NCBI GenBank assembly: GCA_002781745.1 | Contig: PFFW01000102.1 | Span: 26,524-90,523 of the forward strand | Reading direction: 5' to 3' | From: Rhodospirillales bacterium CG15_BIG_FIL_POST_REV_8_21_14_020_66_15 | GTDB taxonomy: Bacteria > Pseudomonadota > Alphaproteobacteria > Rhodospirillales > Casp-alpha2 | DNA: 64,000 nt | Shown: positions 17,717-26,074 of the stretch, piece after piece | Numbering within the stretch: position 1 is the stretch's first letter | How the letters are laid out: the number at the start of each line of letters is the position of its first letter | Program-made: the position numbers and the translations under genes | The notes under the pieces: generated by a model | Database searches by the model: none | Told to the model about the DNA's origin: nothing | The model's input: the letters and a program-made list of their open reading frames with translations, nothing else

Positions 17717-18592
17717 TCACATCACAAACGCCAGCAACGCCGGCAGGGTGAGGAACGACAGCGCCGTCGAGATCACCACCGTGCCCGCCACTTCCTCCGG
17801 CTGGTTGCCGTAGCGTTCGGCGAACAGATAGTTGAACACGGCGACGGGCATGGCGCACTGGATGATCAGGACGCCGCGCTCGGCCCCCGTAAACCCGAAG
17901 TAGTGGGCCGTGGCGACGCCGACGGCGAAGCCGACGCCGATGCGCATCACCGAAAGCAGCACCGCGCGCGGCAGGCTTTTCACGCCGAGCCCCGCGAGCG
18001 ACACGCCCAGGGTGATCAGCATCAGCGGCACCGTGAGGCCGCCCAGGATGCGCGTCGTGTTGACGATCCAGGCCGGCGCGGTGACGCCGGTGAACATCAG
18101 GGCCATGGCGGCGAGTGTCGCGTAGAGCATGGGCAGGCGCAGCAACGCGCCGAGGGACGTCGCCCCCGCCGGCACGGCGACCCCGACAGTGAACAAGAGG
18201 AGCACGTTCACGGTGAAATAGGCGATGGCGAGGGCCAGGCCGTTGTCGCCGAAGGCGAGCAGGCAGAGCGGCAGGCCCATATTGCCGACGTTGCCGTAGG
18301 AGAGTGCGGAGAGGAAGGCCTTCTGGCTCAGCTTCATCAGCTTCAGAAACACGAAATAGACGGCGTAGAAGGCGACCATGGTGACCAGCGTCGCCGCGCC
18401 CATGGTCAGGAAGGCGTCGGGCTGGATCCTGGTGTCGATGAGGGTGAAGAACACCAGGCAGGGCGTGCCGATGTTGGTGACCAGCGAGGTCACCAGGGCC
18501 GTGTCGTAGGGCCGGCCCTGCTTGCGCCAGGTGTAGCCGATGACGGCGCAGACGAGGACCGGTGCGATGACGGAGAACAACTGGTAGGCCAT
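17717..18592 (-). CDS. AEC family transporter (auxin efflux carrier-like permease)
   Basis: This 291-residue integral inner-membrane protein has about ten hydrophobic segments split into two halves, starting MAYQLFSVIAPVLVCAVIGYTW. The first half contains NIGTPCLVF and SYGNVGNMGLPL, where conserved Asn/Pro/Gly residues break the helices as in AEC/BASS-fold carriers. Family members export or import organic acids such as malate or malonate. It lies 67 bp downstream of pyruvate kinase on the same strand, so the two may be co-transcribed and a carboxylate substrate is plausible (inference). Confidence 0.88.
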   Translation of the reverse strand: MAYQLFSVIAPVLVCAVIGYTWRKQGRPYDTALVTSLVTNIGTPCLVFFTLIDTRIQPDAFLTMGAATLVTMVAFYAVYFVFLKLMKLSQKAFLSALSYGNVGNMGLPLCLLAFGDNGLALAIAYFTVNVLLLFTVGVAVPAGATSLGALLRLPMLYATLAAMALMFTGVTAPAWIVNTTRILGGLTVPLMLITLGVSLAGLGVKSLPRAVLLSVMRIGVGFAVGVATAHYFGFTGAERGVLIIQCAMPVAVFNYLFAERYGNQPEEVAGTVVISTALSFLTLPALLAFVM

Positions 18593-18659
18593 GGGCGGGG
18601 GCGCTTTCGGTAGGTGGGCCCCAAGGCTTACGCCCGAACGCCCCCGCGTTCAACCTGCC

Positions 18660-20078
18660 TCATTCAACCCAGGCGATGCGCAGGATGTTGGTCGCCCCCG
18701 GGGTGCCGAAGGGCACACCCGCGGTCACCACGATGGGGTCGCCCTTTTTGGCGAAGCCGTCCTTCTGCGCCTCGGCCACGGCCTTGGACACCATTTCGCG
18801 GAACGAGTGGATGTCCTCGGACAGCACCGAATGCACGCCCCAGCACAGCGCCAGCCGCCGCGCCGTCTCGCGCTTGGGTGTCAGGCCCAGGATCGGCACC
18901 TGCGGGCGCAGGCGGGCGCAACGCAGGGTGGTCGAGCCCGTGGTGGTGAAGGTGACGATGACGGCGGCCGAAATGGTGTCCGCCACCTGGGTCGCCGCCA
19001 CGGTGATGGCGTCGGCGGCCGTCGCCTCGTGGCCGCCGCGGCGGCGGTCGCGCATGGACTTGTAATGCTCGTCCTGCTCCACCCGCTTGATGATGCGGTC
19101 CATGGTCGCCACGGTCTCCACCGGGTACTTGCCGACCGCCGATTCCGCCGACAGCATGACCGCGTCGGCCCCCTCGTAGATGGCGGTCGCCACGTCCGAC
19201 GCCTCGGCCCGCGTCGGCGTCGGCGCGCTGACCATGCTGTCGAGCATCTGGGTCGCGATGATCACCGGCTTGCCCAGCTGCTTGCACAGCCGCACGATGC
19301 GGCGCTGCTGCACGGGCACCTCTTCGGTCGGGCATTCCACGCCCAGGTCGCCGCGCGCCACCATGATCGCGTCGGACAGGTGGACGATCTCCTCCAGGTG
19401 CTGGAGCGCCGCCGGCTTCTCAAGCTTGGACATGATGGCGGCGCGGCCGGCCACCAGCTTGCGCGCCTCGGCCAGGTCCTCGGGCCGCTGCACGAACGAC
19501 AGCGCCACCCATTCCACGCCCAGGTCGAGCCCGAAGCGCATGTCGTCGCGGTCCTTCTTGGTCAGCGGCGAGACGTCGAGGATGACGCTCGGCACGTTGA
19601 CGCCCTTGTGGTTGGACAGCGTGCCGCCGATCACGATCTCGCATTCCGCGTGCTCCCTGGAGCATTCCAGGACCTTCAGGCGGATGCGCCCATCGTCGAT
19701 CAGCAGGTCCGACCCCGGCTCCAGCGCCGCGAAGATCTCGGGATGCGGCAGGGGGGCGCGTCGGTGATTGCCCGGATCCTCGGTGTCCAGGTCCAGGCGG
19801 AACTTGTGTCCGGCGACCAGTTGGGCCGAGCCGGTGTCGACCTCACCGACTCGCAGCTTGGGCCCCTGCAGGTCCAGAAGGATGCCCACGGGGCGGTGGT
19901 ACTTGCGTTCCAGCGAGCGGACGATGCCGTGGATCTTTTCGTGGTCGGCGTGGCTGCCGTGGGAGAAATTCATGCGGAAGACATCGACCCCGGCTTCGAA
20001 AAGCCTTTCGATGGCGTCCTGGCTGGACGTTGCGGGACCCAGGGTCGCGACGATCTTGGCGCGGCGTTCACGTTTCAT
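18660..20078 (-). CDS. pyk: Pyruvate kinase
   Basis: This cytosolic glycolytic enzyme converts phosphoenolpyruvate and ADP to pyruvate and ATP. The product has 472 residues, starting MKRERRAKIVATLGPATSS, the usual N-terminus. Landmarks: NFSHGSHADH (Asn/Ser/His of the active site), LLDLQGPKLRVG, SKLEKPAALQHLEEI with the catalytic Lys, MVARGDLGVE (Glu and Asp metal ligands), TQMLDSMV and the C-terminal regulatory domain with TTTGSTTLRCARLRP. The Shine-Dalgarno-like AGGAG is rather far from the start (about 16 bases), but no better in-frame start is seen. Confidence 0.96.
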   Translation of the reverse strand: MKRERRAKIVATLGPATSSQDAIERLFEAGVDVFRMNFSHGSHADHEKIHGIVRSLERKYHRPVGILLDLQGPKLRVGEVDTGSAQLVAGHKFRLDLDTEDPGNHRRAPLPHPEIFAALEPGSDLLIDDGRIRLKVLECSREHAECEIVIGGTLSNHKGVNVPSVILDVSPLTKKDRDDMRFGLDLGVEWVALSFVQRPEDLAEARKLVAGRAAIMSKLEKPAALQHLEEIVHLSDAIMVARGDLGVECPTEEVPVQQRRIVRLCKQLGKPVIIATQMLDSMVSAPTPTRAEASDVATAIYEGADAVMLSAESAVGKYPVETVATMDRIIKRVEQDEHYKSMRDRRRGGHEATAADAITVAATQVADTISAAVIVTFTTTGSTTLRCARLRPQVPILGLTPKRETARRLALCWGVHSVLSEDIHSFREMVSKAVAEAQKDGFAKKGDPIVVTAGVPFGTPGATNILRIAWVE

Positions 20079-20384
20079 GGCGGGGGTTATCCCTCTCCTT
20101 CCCTTGTCAACGGTCCCTGCAGGCATAGGCTTAAGCTGAAACGGAATCAAACTCACGTAAATATTCGTTGAAACCTTGCGACGGCGGGACGGCGGCGCCG
20201 TAATCGGTGTAATATCCCGGCCGCGGGGGCGGCCGGCCGTCTTGCGCAGATGCCCACGGATTAGGTAGGTATTAACCAATTTCGTGGCACCTAATAAGGG
20301 ACGGCCAATAATCGGCCGCGTGTTTTTTTGGGAAGCGGGACGCCGGCGGCGCAATGGGGAGCGCCGGCATCCCAGGGGTAGAAC
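20079..20384. other. Divergent intergenic region between pyk and the TTG-start gene
   Basis: No gene is seen in these 306 bp. The right part has a 5-bp stem (CGGCC/GGCCG near 20305-20321), a run of seven T at about 20324-20330, and a stronger hairpin with arms GCCGGCG (20342-20348) and CGCCGGC (20362-20368). The last lies just before the AGGGG Shine-Dalgarno of the next gene. The order stem, T-run, second stem is compatible with a leader having terminator-like character, but no leader peptide or known riboswitch is recognisable. Confidence 0.4.
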
Positions 20385-21710
20385 TTGAGCACGCAGAGCA
20401 TCATCAATGCGCTGGCCGGGCTGTCGCCGAACACGGACAAGGCGACGCTGATGGCGGCCGTCGACAAGGCGGTGGACGGCATCGTCCAGGAACTGGACGC
20501 GCAGGCCGGCGGCAAGGTGCGCCCGGACCTCCTGCAGGCGACCCAGACGACGCTGACGTTCCTCGAAGCCTGCGGCCAGATGAAGGACCCGGAATTCACG
20601 CAGCGCGCGCGCATCCGCGCGTCGGAGCTGCTGGAAGCCTTCGGCAAGGTGTCGGCCGGCACGGCGGCCGAGGGCGACGACGCCCCGCGCAGGAAGAAGC
20701 GCAGGAAACGCCCCGCCGGCGCCGACGCGAAACCCGGCAAGGCGGCCGCGGGCAAGGACGCCAAGGGCAAGGCGGCCAAGGGCAAGCCCGCCGCCGCAAA
20801 GCCGCAGAAGCCTTCGAAGCCGTCAAAGCCGTGGGAGGACAGCCCCTTCACCGAAGCCTTCACCGAGAACATCTGCAAGTACCTGCGCAAGCGCGCCATG
20901 CTGTGGTACGTGCCGCAACACACCCTGACGCCCACGCCCTTCCCGCTATCGACCCGCTTCGGCGACAACCTCGTCACGGCGATCAAGGAGCATTTCCTGC
21001 ACCGCTTCTTCACCAACCGCCGGATCATGGTGCTGGAGGACGAACTGAAGCCGAAGAACTTCGAGGAAAGCGCATTCCGCGCGGTGTTCGACAAGCCCAA
21101 GAAGCAGAACCCCGTGCGCACCATCTGGGAGGACGGCCTCAACGACATCGAGCGCTTCCTGACCGACGACAAGCCGCAGCAGCAGAAGGCCGTGAAGACC
21201 AAGGTCAAGACCAAGAAGACCGGCGGGTTCCTGGGCTTCTTCCAGAAGGAGGAAAAGGTCGTCGAACGCGAGGTCGAGGACGACACCACCGAACTGGACC
21301 ACGCCAAGGCGTTCTGGAACACCATCGCCGGGCCCGAGGTGAGCTACAGCCCGCCGAAGATGGAGGACTTCATCTTCCTCAAGTCCCTGTTCGAGTACTA
21401 CCCCGAGCAGGTCGACGAGGAGCAGCAGGCGGTGAAGCAGATGCTGCAGCAGGAATACGGCTCCAACCAGGCCCGCGAGGGCGCGGCGCGTGACCACCTG
21501 AACGCGCTCATCAAGGACACGGCGCCGTGCTCGGGCGAGTTGACGGCGCTCTGGGCCTATCTCAGCGCCAAGGACGCCTTCGGCTACAACGTGTTCAAGT
21601 CGTTCACCTCCAGCCACGGCACATCCGCCGAGCAGCGCAAGCGTGCGCTGCCCTATTTCCTGCGCTGGATTCCCGACTTCACGGAACAGGAAGCGCCGAG
21701 CCGGCTGTAG
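20385..21710 (+). CDS. Unrecognised protein with Lys/Ala-rich central linker
   Basis: The product has 441 residues. The start is TTG: an in-frame TAG at 20379-20381 excludes anything further upstream, and AGGGG lies about 6 bases before the TTG. Three parts are visible: an N-terminal helical domain (residues 1-95), a very basic Lys/Ala/Pro-rich linker resembling histone-H1-like tails (about residues 100-148, RRKKRRKRPAG then AAAGKDAKGKAAKGKP), and a C-terminal domain of about 290 residues with aromatic and acidic motifs (AMLWYVPQHTL, KAFWNTIAGPEV, FLKSLFEYYPEQVDEE). No signal peptide or membrane segment is evident. I do not recognise the family. Nucleic-acid contact by the linker is inference. 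The neighbours (pyk, meaB) give no functional hint. Confidence 0.75.
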   Translation: MSTQSIINALAGLSPNTDKATLMAAVDKAVDGIVQELDAQAGGKVRPDLLQATQTTLTFLEACGQMKDPEFTQRARIRASELLEAFGKVSAGTAAEGDDAPRRKKRRKRPAGADAKPGKAAAGKDAKGKAAKGKPAAAKPQKPSKPSKPWEDSPFTEAFTENICKYLRKRAMLWYVPQHTLTPTPFPLSTRFGDNLVTAIKEHFLHRFFTNRRIMVLEDELKPKNFEESAFRAVFDKPKKQNPVRTIWEDGLNDIERFLTDDKPQQQKAVKTKVKTKKTGGFLGFFQKEEKVVEREVEDDTTELDHAKAFWNTIAGPEVSYSPPKMEDFIFLKSLFEYYPEQVDEEQQAVKQMLQQEYGSNQAREGAARDHLNALIKDTAPCSGELTALWAYLSAKDAFGYNVFKSFTSSHGTSAEQRKRALPYFLRWIPDFTEQEAPSRL

Positions 21711-21799
21711 GTCGTGTTAACCCTTTGCTAGCCCACCGCCGCGTAAGATATCCTGCATCCAATCCGACCGGCCCGGCGGGCTCAAGACAAGGTTCCGGC

Positions 21800-22159
21800 A
21801 TGCTGAAGAAGGTGTTCTCCAAAGCTCTATTGTCCGTGGTCATGGACAAGAAGGCCCGCTCGACCCTGGACGCCGCCAGGACGCGCGCCGAACAGGCCCC
21901 GGCGGCGACCCCCGAGGCCCAGCCCGCCAGCGCCGAGGAACTGCGTGTCGCCGCGCGCCAGGCCCTGGAGCAGGCGGAAAAGGAACTGGCCGCGAAACCC
22001 CGGCTGACCGCCGACCGCAAGGCCCTGATCCAGCAGGCGCTTGCCGTGCGCAAGCAGAAGACCAGGATCCTCGACGATCTGGGCCCCGACCAGAAGATCA
22101 AGCTGCAGGCCATGGCGCTGGAGGCCTTCGGCCTGGATCCCACCAAGGGCGGGCGTTGA
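21800..22159 (+). CDS. Small hypothetical helical protein upstream of meaB
   Basis: The predicted protein has 119 residues, starting MLKKVFSKALLSVVMDKKARS with AAGG upstream of the ATG. The middle is Ala/Glu-rich and probably helical or coiled (AARTRAEQ to ALEQAEKELAAKPR). The C-terminal part has a conserved look, KALIQQALAVRKQKTRILDDLGPDQKIKLQAMALEAF. I cannot name the family. Its stop overlaps the TTG start of meaB (TTGA), so the two are translationally coupled and may be functionally linked. Confidence 0.72.
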   Translation: MLKKVFSKALLSVVMDKKARSTLDAARTRAEQAPAATPEAQPASAEELRVAARQALEQAEKELAAKPRLTADRKALIQQALAVRKQKTRILDDLGPDQKIKLQAMALEAFGLDPTKGGR

Positions 22160-23199
22160 CGCCCGCAGCCCCATCGACCGACGCCGACGCCAAAGCCGAG
22201 GCGACCGCGCGCGACCTTGCCGCCAAGGTCACGGCGGGCGATCTGCGCGCCCTGGCCCGCGCCATCACCTTGCTGGAATCGGGCCGCGCCGACCACCGGG
22301 CCCAGGCCGAGGCCCTGGTGCGGGCCCTGCTGCCCGCGTCGGGCACCTCAATCCGCATCGGCATCACCGGCATCCCCGGCGTCGGCAAGTCGACCTTCAT
22401 CGAGGCCTTCGGCCTGGCCCTGGTCGAACGCGGCCACCGGGTCGCCGTGCTGGCCGTTGACCCGACCAGCCCGCGCTCGGGCGGCTCGATCCTGGGCGAC
22501 AAGACGCGCATGGAAAAACTGGCGCGATCCAGGAACGCCTTCATCCGGCCGTCGCCTTCGGGCGGCACGCTGGGCGGCGTCGCCCGGCGCACGCGCGAGG
22601 CGGTGATCGCGGTGGAGGCCGGCGGCTACGACGTCGTGCTGATCGAAACCGTGGGCGTCGGTCAATCGGAGACGGCGGTCAAGGATCTGGTCGACATGTT
22701 CCTCCTGCTGCTGGCCCCCGGCGGCGGTGACGACCTGCAGGGCATCAAGAAGGGCATCGTCGAGATGGCCGACCTGATCGTCGTCAACAAAGCCGACGGC
22801 GACCTCGCCCCGGCGGCGGAACGGGCACGGCGGGATTATGCATCGGCCTTGCACCTTCTCCGACCGGAGACCGCCGACTGGACGCCCCGCGTGGTGAAAT
22901 GCTCGGCCGTGACCGGCGACGGCCTGGACGACATCTGGAAGGCGGCCGAAGCGTTCCGCAAGGCAACGGGCGCGTCGGGGCGTTTCGCGCGCCGCCGCGC
23001 TGAACAGGCGCGGGCCTGGATGTGGAACGAGGTCAACGAGACCCTGTTGGGCGAACTGCGCGCGGCACCGGCCGTCAGGCGCGCGCTCGCCGATCTGGAA
23101 CCGGCGGTGGCGCAGGGAACGGTCGGGCCCGGCGAGGCCGCCAGGCGCATCCTCGCCACCTTCGCGGGGACCGGCGGCGGATCGAACGAAGGTACCTAA
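22156..23199 (+). CDS. meaB: Methylmalonyl-CoA mutase-associated GTPase MeaB
   Basis: A G3E-type GTPase that gates and protects cobalamin in methylmalonyl-CoA mutase. The product has 347 residues. Walker A is GIPGVGKST; VDPTSPRSGGSILGDKTRM is the signature of the MeaB/ArgK family; IETVGVGQSE and VVNKADG (the NKxD guanine motif) follow. The start appears to be TTG at 22156, sharing bases with the stop of the preceding small gene. No mutase subunit gene is in the window, so its partner must lie elsewhere. The older annotation as an arginine-transport kinase is unlikely. Confidence 0.93.
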   Translation: MTPAAPSTDADAKAEATARDLAAKVTAGDLRALARAITLLESGRADHRAQAEALVRALLPASGTSIRIGITGIPGVGKSTFIEAFGLALVERGHRVAVLAVDPTSPRSGGSILGDKTRMEKLARSRNAFIRPSPSGGTLGGVARRTREAVIAVEAGGYDVVLIETVGVGQSETAVKDLVDMFLLLLAPGGGDDLQGIKKGIVEMADLIVVNKADGDLAPAAERARRDYASALHLLRPETADWTPRVVKCSAVTGDGLDDIWKAAEAFRKATGASGRFARRRAEQARAWMWNEVNETLLGELRAAPAVRRALADLEPAVAQGTVGPGEAARRILATFAGTGGGSNEGT

Positions 23200-23280
23200 A
23201 CTTATGGATTTTCCCGCTTCAACCGCTACCATGCGGCAAACGGGACCGGTTGAACGATCCAAGATGGGGTGGTTGGAAGA

Positions 23281-23811
23281 ATGGAAACCAGAGAAGAACT
23301 GGAACTGCTGCAGGCGGAAATCCTGAACCTGTTCAACTATATCCAGAGGGTCCGCAAGGAAGTGGCCGCCATCACCCGCACCGACGAGGGCGACGGCCGA
23401 TTCAACAACATGTCGGACCAGCTCGACGCCATCGTCCGGGCGACGGAGGACGCCACGAATTCGATCATGGAGGTGGTGGAGCAGAACTCGGAAACCATCC
23501 AGGCGATCCGCGAAAAGACCGACAACCCGGAGATTGCCGCCCTGTTGGACGAGTTGGAGAACAATTCCTCGAACATTTTCGAGGCCTGCACCTTCCAGGA
23601 TATCACCGGCCAACGCGTCACCAAGATCGCCCGCTCGGTCACCTACGTGGAATCCCGCGTCAACTCGCTGATCCAGATCTTCGGCAAGGAGCACATCGAG
23701 AATGTCGAACTGGACGAGGAAGTGAAGAACGAGGACGAGAAACTGCTCCAGGGCCCGCAACTGGAGGGCCAGGGCGTCACCCAGGACGAGATCGACAAGC
23801 TGTTCGATTAA
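23281..23811 (+). CDS. CheZ-like protein, copy 1 (outside the flagellar cluster)
   Basis: The predicted protein is 176 residues from the ATG at 23281; a GTG at 23269 would add four. It is a long helical protein with the CheZ core ACTFQDITGQRVTKIARSV, where the Gln of QDITGQR is the phosphatase residue of CheZ, and a C-terminal tail LLQGPQLEGQGVTQDEIDKLFD resembling the CheY-binding peptide. CheZ dephosphorylates CheY-P. A second, longer CheZ sits next to a cheY gene at 52294-52956. This copy has no chemotaxis neighbours, lying between meaB and a cyclophilin, so it may serve another CheY-like regulator (inference). Confidence 0.83.
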   Translation: METREELELLQAEILNLFNYIQRVRKEVAAITRTDEGDGRFNNMSDQLDAIVRATEDATNSIMEVVEQNSETIQAIREKTDNPEIAALLDELENNSSNIFEACTFQDITGQRVTKIARSVTYVESRVNSLIQIFGKEHIENVELDEEVKNEDEKLLQGPQLEGQGVTQDEIDKLFD

Positions 23812-23919
23812 TCCGCAGCGTAGCCATACCAACAACAAAGGGGGTGCCCGGGCCCGCAGCCCGGACAACGACATGAACGATTTGACCCGCAACAAAGGAA
23901 CCCAAGGGAGCCATATCCC

Positions 23920-24465
23920 ATGCCACGACTGCTGTCCCTTTTCGCCGCCGTCCTGCTGGTCCTGGGGGTCGGCACGATGAACGACGCCGAAGCCATGGAC
24001 CTGGAAAACACCCTCTACATGGACACCAGCCACGGGCGCGTGGTGATCCAGATGCGCCCCGACCTGGCGCCCAAGCACGTGGCGCGCATCAAGGAACTGA
24101 CCCGCCAGGGGTTCTACGACGGGCTGACCTTTCACCGCGTCATCGGCGGCTTCATGGCCCAGGGCGGCGACCCCAACGGCACCGGCACGGGCGGCAGCGG
24201 CCAGAACCTGCCGGCGGAATTCTCCAGCGAGCCGTTCAAGCGGGGCACGGTCGGTATGGCCCGGTCCATGAACCCGAACAGCGCCGACAGCCAGTTCTTC
24301 ATCTGCTATGCGCGGACCTCACATCTGGACGGCCAGTACACGGTCTGGGGCCAGGTGGTCGAGGGCATGAAGTACGTCGGCATGCTGGAACGGGGCGAGC
24401 CGCCCGCCAATCCGGACAAGATCGTCAAGATGCAGGTCGCCGCGGACGCGGAGAAGGGCAAGTAA
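23920..24465 (+). CDS. Cyclophilin-type peptidyl-prolyl cis-trans isomerase, exported
   Basis: The product has 181 residues. An N-terminal signal peptide (LLSLFAAVLLVLGVGTMNDAEA) suggests a periplasmic location. The cyclophilin domain has FYDGLTFHRVIGGFMAQGGDP (catalytic Arg in FHRV), GTGTGGSGQ, a conserved GTVGMARS, and SADSQFFIC. The conserved Trp of many cyclophilins appears in YTVWGQVVEGM. It accelerates proline isomerisation during folding of exported proteins. The gene stands alone, convergent with the VWA protein gene. Confidence 0.93.
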   Translation: MPRLLSLFAAVLLVLGVGTMNDAEAMDLENTLYMDTSHGRVVIQMRPDLAPKHVARIKELTRQGFYDGLTFHRVIGGFMAQGGDPNGTGTGGSGQNLPAEFSSEPFKRGTVGMARSMNPNSADSQFFICYARTSHLDGQYTVWGQVVEGMKYVGMLERGEPPANPDKIVKMQVAADAEKGK

Positions 24466-24483
24466 CCCTATCCCGCCCGTTAC

Positions 24484-25659
24484 CTACCGCACCAGATCGC
24501 GGGTCGCCCGGTCCAGGCCGTCGAGGGTGAGCGGAAACATGCGCCCGCCCATCAGCCTGCGGATCATGTCGACCGACTGGGTGTGGCCCCACCATTCCTC
24601 GCGCACGGGGTTGAGCCACACGGCCTTCGAATAGATGCCCAGGATGCGCTGCATCCATAGGCTGCCCGCCTCCTCGTTCCAGTGCTCGACGCTGCCGCCC
24701 GCGTAGGCGATTTCGTAGGGGCTCATGGAGGCGTCGCCGACGAAGATGATCTTGTAGTCCGCGGGATAGGTGTGCAGGACCTCCCAGGTCGGCACCGTTT
24801 CCGCGCGCCGACGGATGTTGTCCTTCCACACGCGCTCGTAGATGCAGTTGTGGAAGTAGAAGTATTCCAGGTGCTTGAACTCCGACCGCGCGGCCGAGAA
24901 CAGCTCTTCCACCGTGCGCACGTGCGGGTTCATGGATCCGCCGACGTCGAGGAACAGCAGCACCTTAACCGCATTGTGGCGTTCGGGCACCATGCGAATA
25001 TCCAGGTATCCCCGTTTGGCCGTGTTGCGGATCGTGCCGTCCAGATCGAGTTCCGTCGGCGCCCCCTCGCGGGCGAAACGGCGCAGGCGCCTGAGCGCGA
25101 CCTTGATGTTGCGGGTTCCCAGTTCCAGGGTGTCATCCAGGTTCTTGAACTCGCGTTTGTCCCACACCTTGACGGCGCGGAAGTTGCGGTTGTCGTCCTG
25201 GCCGATGCGCACCCCCTCGGGGTTGTAGCCGTAGGCGCCGAACGGCGAGGTTCCGGCGGTGCCGATCCACTTGGAGCCGCCCTGGTGGCGCTTCTTCTGC
25301 TCCTCAAGGCGCTTCCTCAATGTCTCCATCAGCTTGTCCCAGCCGCCCAGGGCCTCGATCTGCGCCTTCTCCTCCTCGGTCAGGGTGCGCTCCGCCAGCT
25401 TGCGCAGCCATTCGTCGGGGATGTCCTGGACGTCGACCTCCTCGGTCCGTTCCAGGCCCTTGAAGACAAGGCCGAACACCCGGTCGAACTTGTCCAGGTT
25501 CTTCTCGTCCTTCACCAGGGTGGCGCGGGAGAGGTAATAGAAATGCTCGACGCTGTAGCCGGCCAGGCCCGCGTCCATGCCCTCCAGCAGTGTCAGGTAT
25601 TCGCGCAAGGAGACGGGCACCTTGGCCGCGCGCAGTTCCAGGAAGAAGTCGATGAACAT
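24484..25659 (-). CDS. VWA-domain protein (CoxE-like), partner type of MoxR ATPases
   Basis: This 391-residue cytosolic protein starts MFIDFFLELRAAKVPVSLREYL, the standard N-terminus of this CoxE-like family. The MIDAS motif DVGGSM lies at residues 238-243, in place of the usual DxSxS. The protein contains the segment GTSPFGAYGYNPEGVRIG and ends with a conserved FPLTLDGLDRATRDL. Such VWA proteins work with MoxR-family AAA+ ATPases in assembly or metal-insertion chaperone systems. The likely partner is encoded at 27800-28675, three genes away on the same strand. The substrate complex is unknown. Confidence 0.88.
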   Translation of the reverse strand: MFIDFFLELRAAKVPVSLREYLTLLEGMDAGLAGYSVEHFYYLSRATLVKDEKNLDKFDRVFGLVFKGLERTEEVDVQDIPDEWLRKLAERTLTEEEKAQIEALGGWDKLMETLRKRLEEQKKRHQGGSKWIGTAGTSPFGAYGYNPEGVRIGQDDNRNFRAVKVWDKREFKNLDDTLELGTRNIKVALRRLRRFAREGAPTELDLDGTIRNTAKRGYLDIRMVPERHNAVKVLLFLDVGGSMNPHVRTVEELFSAARSEFKHLEYFYFHNCIYERVWKDNIRRRAETVPTWEVLHTYPADYKIIFVGDASMSPYEIAYAGGSVEHWNEEAGSLWMQRILGIYSKAVWLNPVREEWWGHTQSVDMIRRLMGGRMFPLTLDGLDRATRDLVR

Positions 25660-25765
25660 GGCCCGAGATTAGCCTCCATGCCTATCCCTGCCAATCCCGC
25701 TTCAAGGCAAGGCGCGGAGCGGATAAGCTGGCGTCAAATGCCAACCACCGAACGGGAGCCCATCC

Positions 25766-26074
25766 ATGATCACCGTCGTCGTCAACTTCGACCTGCCGCC
25801 CGGCACGACGCTCGCCGACGCCACCGCGCGCTATCTCGACAGTTCGAAAAAGTACCTGGGCGCTCCGGGCCTGGTGCGCAAGCACTACCTCTACAACGCG
25901 GAACAGATGAAGGGCGGTGGCGCCTACGTGTTCGAAACGCGGGAACAGGCAAAGGCCCTGTTCAACGCCGACTGGATTGCCTCGATCACGGAGCGCTACG
26001 GCGCTGCGCCGATCCTGACCTATTTCGAGACGCCCGTCGTCGTCGACAACGTGACCGGGGAGATCGTTTCCTAG
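25766..26074 (+). CDS. YdhR-like putative monooxygenase (dimeric alpha/beta barrel)
   Basis: This 102-residue protein has the YdhR/mono-oxygenase pattern: a first strand ITVVVNFDLPPGTT, the central KYLGAPGLVRKHYLYN, a GGAYVFETREQAKALFN segment, and a C-terminal strand before TGEIVS. Members are small dimeric ferredoxin-fold proteins with presumed but mostly unproven monooxygenase activity. It is a single gene, convergent with and overlapping the MscS gene by 4 bp. Confidence 0.82.
   Translation: MITVVVNFDLPPGTTLADATARYLDSSKKYLGAPGLVRKHYLYNAEQMKGGGAYVFETREQAKALFNADWIASITERYGAAPILTYFETPVVVDNVTGEIVS

Noticed and set aside
18596..18646. CGGGGGCG/CGCCCCCG inverted repeat as a pyk terminator
   Set aside because: A long loop, no T-run, and it overlaps the start of the AEC gene.
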